Origin: Peptococcaceae bacterium
GTDB taxonomy: Bacteria; Bacillota; Peptococcia; Peptococcales; Peptococcaceae
Assembly (NCBI GenBank): GCA_017399005.1
Contig: JAFQEO010000008.1
Span: 1 to 64,000 of the forward strand
Direction: 5' to 3'
Length of the DNA stretch: 64,000 nt
Part shown: piece after piece, positions 62,609 to 64,000 of the stretch
How the letters are laid out: each line of letters starts with the position of its first letter
Position numbering within the stretch: position 1 is the stretch's first letter
Program-made: the position numbers and the translations under genes
Notes under the pieces: model-generated
Seen by the model: the letters and a program-made list of their open reading frames with translations, nothing else
What the model was told of the DNA's origin: nothing
The model's database searches: none

Positions 62609-63991
62609 ATGGAGGTGCAGCAGATGCGGGAACAGATAAAAGAAATTGCCAAGGCACTGGGGTACGAATATAAACAGACAGAAGAACAGATGGTAACAGG
62701 AGTTGCAATAGACAGCCGCGCTGTGAAACCAGGTGATTTGTTTGTTGCAATAGCGGGTGAAAAAACAGACGGTCATCGTTATCTGAAATCAGCTGTAGAA
62801 AATGGTGCAACTGCGGTTGTTATTTCCAGGCCGGAACAGGTGGCAATGGACGAATTTGAAAATTATATTGTAGTGCCTGATGGCATAGAGTTTGTACAGC
62901 AGCTGGCACACTGGCTTCGGACGAAATCGCAGGTGCCGGTAGTGGCAGTGACAGGGAGCACTGGAAAAACTTCCACTAAAGATTTTCTGGCAGCACTGCT
63001 GGAACCACTGGGGGATATTGTTGTTACCAAAGGTAATCATAATAATGAGTTAGGGCTTCCGCTGACAATCTGCGGTCTGGAGGAAACAACAAAAGTTCTG
63101 GTTGTAGAAATGGGAATGCGCGGTCTTGGACAGATTGATTTTCTGTGCCGGATAGCAGAACCGGATTGTGGAATTATCACTAATATTGGAAAAACACACT
63201 GCGAACTGCTTGGGTCGCAGGAAAATATTGCGCAGGCCAAGTGCGAACTGTTGCCATATATCAAAGAAAACGGTATAATTGCTCTGAATAAAAAAGATGA
63301 ACCATTTGTACAGCCATGGCTTTCTACATGTAAAGGAACCGTGTTATGGTACGATGCAGAAGGGGAAAACGGTGATTTATGGGCTGATGCAGTGTGTCAG
63401 AATGATGACGGGCTTCAGTACCAGATGCATTGCGGAGAGCATCAGCAGCCAATCTGTCTTCCGGTACAGGGCATACACAATGTGTCAAACAGTCTGGCGG
63501 CGATTGCGATTGCACATCATCTGGGTGTAAGCTGGGAGCAGATTGGAGAATGTCTGCAAAAAGCAAGACTGACCGGTATGCGACTGGATATTACGGTGTC
63601 GGATACAGGCGTAACTGTAATCAACGATGCCTATAATGCCAATCCGGATTCGATGAAGAGTGCTCTGGCAGTTCTCATGCAGCGAAAGGGCAACCGTAAA
63701 ATTGCAGTACTGGGCGATATGTATGAATTGGGTAAATACGAAGAAGAAAGTCATCGTGAAGTTGGTCGTGCAGCGGCAGAGCAAAAAGTGGATTATCTGA
63801 TTGCGGTTGGAAGTCTTGGCCGTTTGATTGGAGAGTCTGCAAAAGAGGCTGGATGCCGTGTGGCATTAGCGGAAACCAATGAACAGGCAGTTCAGATTCT
63901 GCAGCAGTATGTCGCTTCCGGTGATGTAGTGCTGGTAAAAGGTAGTCGTGGTATGCAGATGGAGCAAATTGTACAGAACTTGATGGGGTGA
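62609..63991 (+). CDS. murF: UDP-MurNAc-tripeptide--D-Ala-D-Ala ligase
   Basis: 460 residues. The ATP loop is AVTGSTGKTSTKDFLAALLE (~110), with KGNHNNELGLPLTICG and DAYNANPDSMKSAL following. It adds D-Ala-D-Ala to the stem tripeptide. The frame has an alternative ATG at 62624 (MREQIKEIAKALGY), which may be the true start; 62609 has GGAGG only 2-3 bases away within its own first codons, so 62624 fits better with that ribosome site. A further ATG at 63996 near the window edge is where mraY would be expected. Confidence 0.95.
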   Translation: MEVQQMREQIKEIAKALGYEYKQTEEQMVTGVAIDSRAVKPGDLFVAIAGEKTDGHRYLKSAVENGATAVVISRPEQVAMDEFENYIVVPDGIEFVQQLAHWLRTKSQVPVVAVTGSTGKTSTKDFLAALLEPLGDIVVTKGNHNNELGLPLTICGLEETTKVLVVEMGMRGLGQIDFLCRIAEPDCGIITNIGKTHCELLGSQENIAQAKCELLPYIKENGIIALNKKDEPFVQPWLSTCKGTVLWYDAEGENGDLWADAVCQNDDGLQYQMHCGEHQQPICLPVQGIHNVSNSLAAIAIAHHLGVSWEQIGECLQKARLTGMRLDITVSDTGVTVINDAYNANPDSMKSALAVLMQRKGNRKIAVLGDMYELGKYEEESHREVGRAAAEQKVDYLIAVGSLGRLIGESAKEAGCRVALAETNEQAVQILQQYVASGDVVLVKGSRGMQMEQIVQNLMG

Positions 63992-64000
63992 AATTATGTG

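Noticed and set aside
1-64000. CRISPR array, tRNA or rRNA
   Set aside because: No regularly spaced repeats, and no tRNA or rRNA signatures noticed on reading; not a computed search.

Overview
This window reads as the chromosome of a low-to-mid GC Firmicutes-type anaerobe. My best guess is class Negativicutes (Acidaminococcaceae or Veillonellales relatives), inferred from gene content only. Supporting signs are a T-box leader on leuA, RemA, YicC, RqcH, YqzL before RecO, a SpoVD-like PASTA penicillin-binding protein, MurE with the meso-diaminopimelate DNPR motif, a giant 2-hydroxyacyl-CoA dehydratase activase-type protein, and an NADH-independent glycolate/lactate oxidase set. No rRNA, tRNA, CRISPR array, insertion sequence or intact prophage was seen.

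Layout. 1-3.0 kb: the end of an ECF vitamin transporter whose two ATPases and substrate-binding subunit are fused in one protein. 3.0-6.1 kb: an accessory patch with an orphan phage-type replisome-organizer gene and its own operator, a small orphan ORF, a decayed GHKL histidine-kinase tail and an Rpn-family nuclease. 6.2-10.7 kb: an orphan PotD, a divergent EamA exporter/LysR pair, a ferredoxin-like protein and an AI-2E family membrane protein. 10.7-13.7 kb: T-box-controlled 2-isopropylmalate synthase, a dispersed intergenic repeat and a TetR regulator. 13.9-21.6 kb: the 1459-residue activase fusion, uvrC, a holin-like protein and a HAD phosphatase.

21.7-26.4 kb holds the most interesting system: five tightly coupled genes for a circularly permuted ATP-grasp ligase, an alpha-E protein, a transglutaminase-like protease and two M14 (AstE/AspA) relatives. 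The second M14 relative has lost its zinc ligands and catalytic glutamate. It looks like a peptide or amide synthesis and removal system with an enzyme/pseudoenzyme pair. 26.6-28 kb: an orphan membrane protein followed by a decayed metK fragment and AT-rich DNA. 28-33.9 kb: glcE-glcF-glcD and a YgiQ radical SAM protein.

33.9-38.4 kb is a housekeeping run (yicC, remA, gmk, rpoZ, coaBC, metK). 38.6-47.9 kb holds a giant double-DUF445 protein in one operon with sbcD, sbcC and an acyltransferase. 47.9-52.2 kb has rqcH divergent from a small (p)ppGpp synthetase, then yqzL, recO and a YfcE phosphodiesterase. 52.3-54.2 kb has two tandem paralogous LysR regulators. 54.6-56.4 kb has rluD, lspA and a DUF5665 protein on the minus strand. 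56.5-64 kb is the start of the dcw division and cell-wall cluster (mraZ, rsmH, ftsL-like, ftsI/spoVD, murE, murF), preceded by a five-unit MraZ operator that overlaps a candidate promoter.
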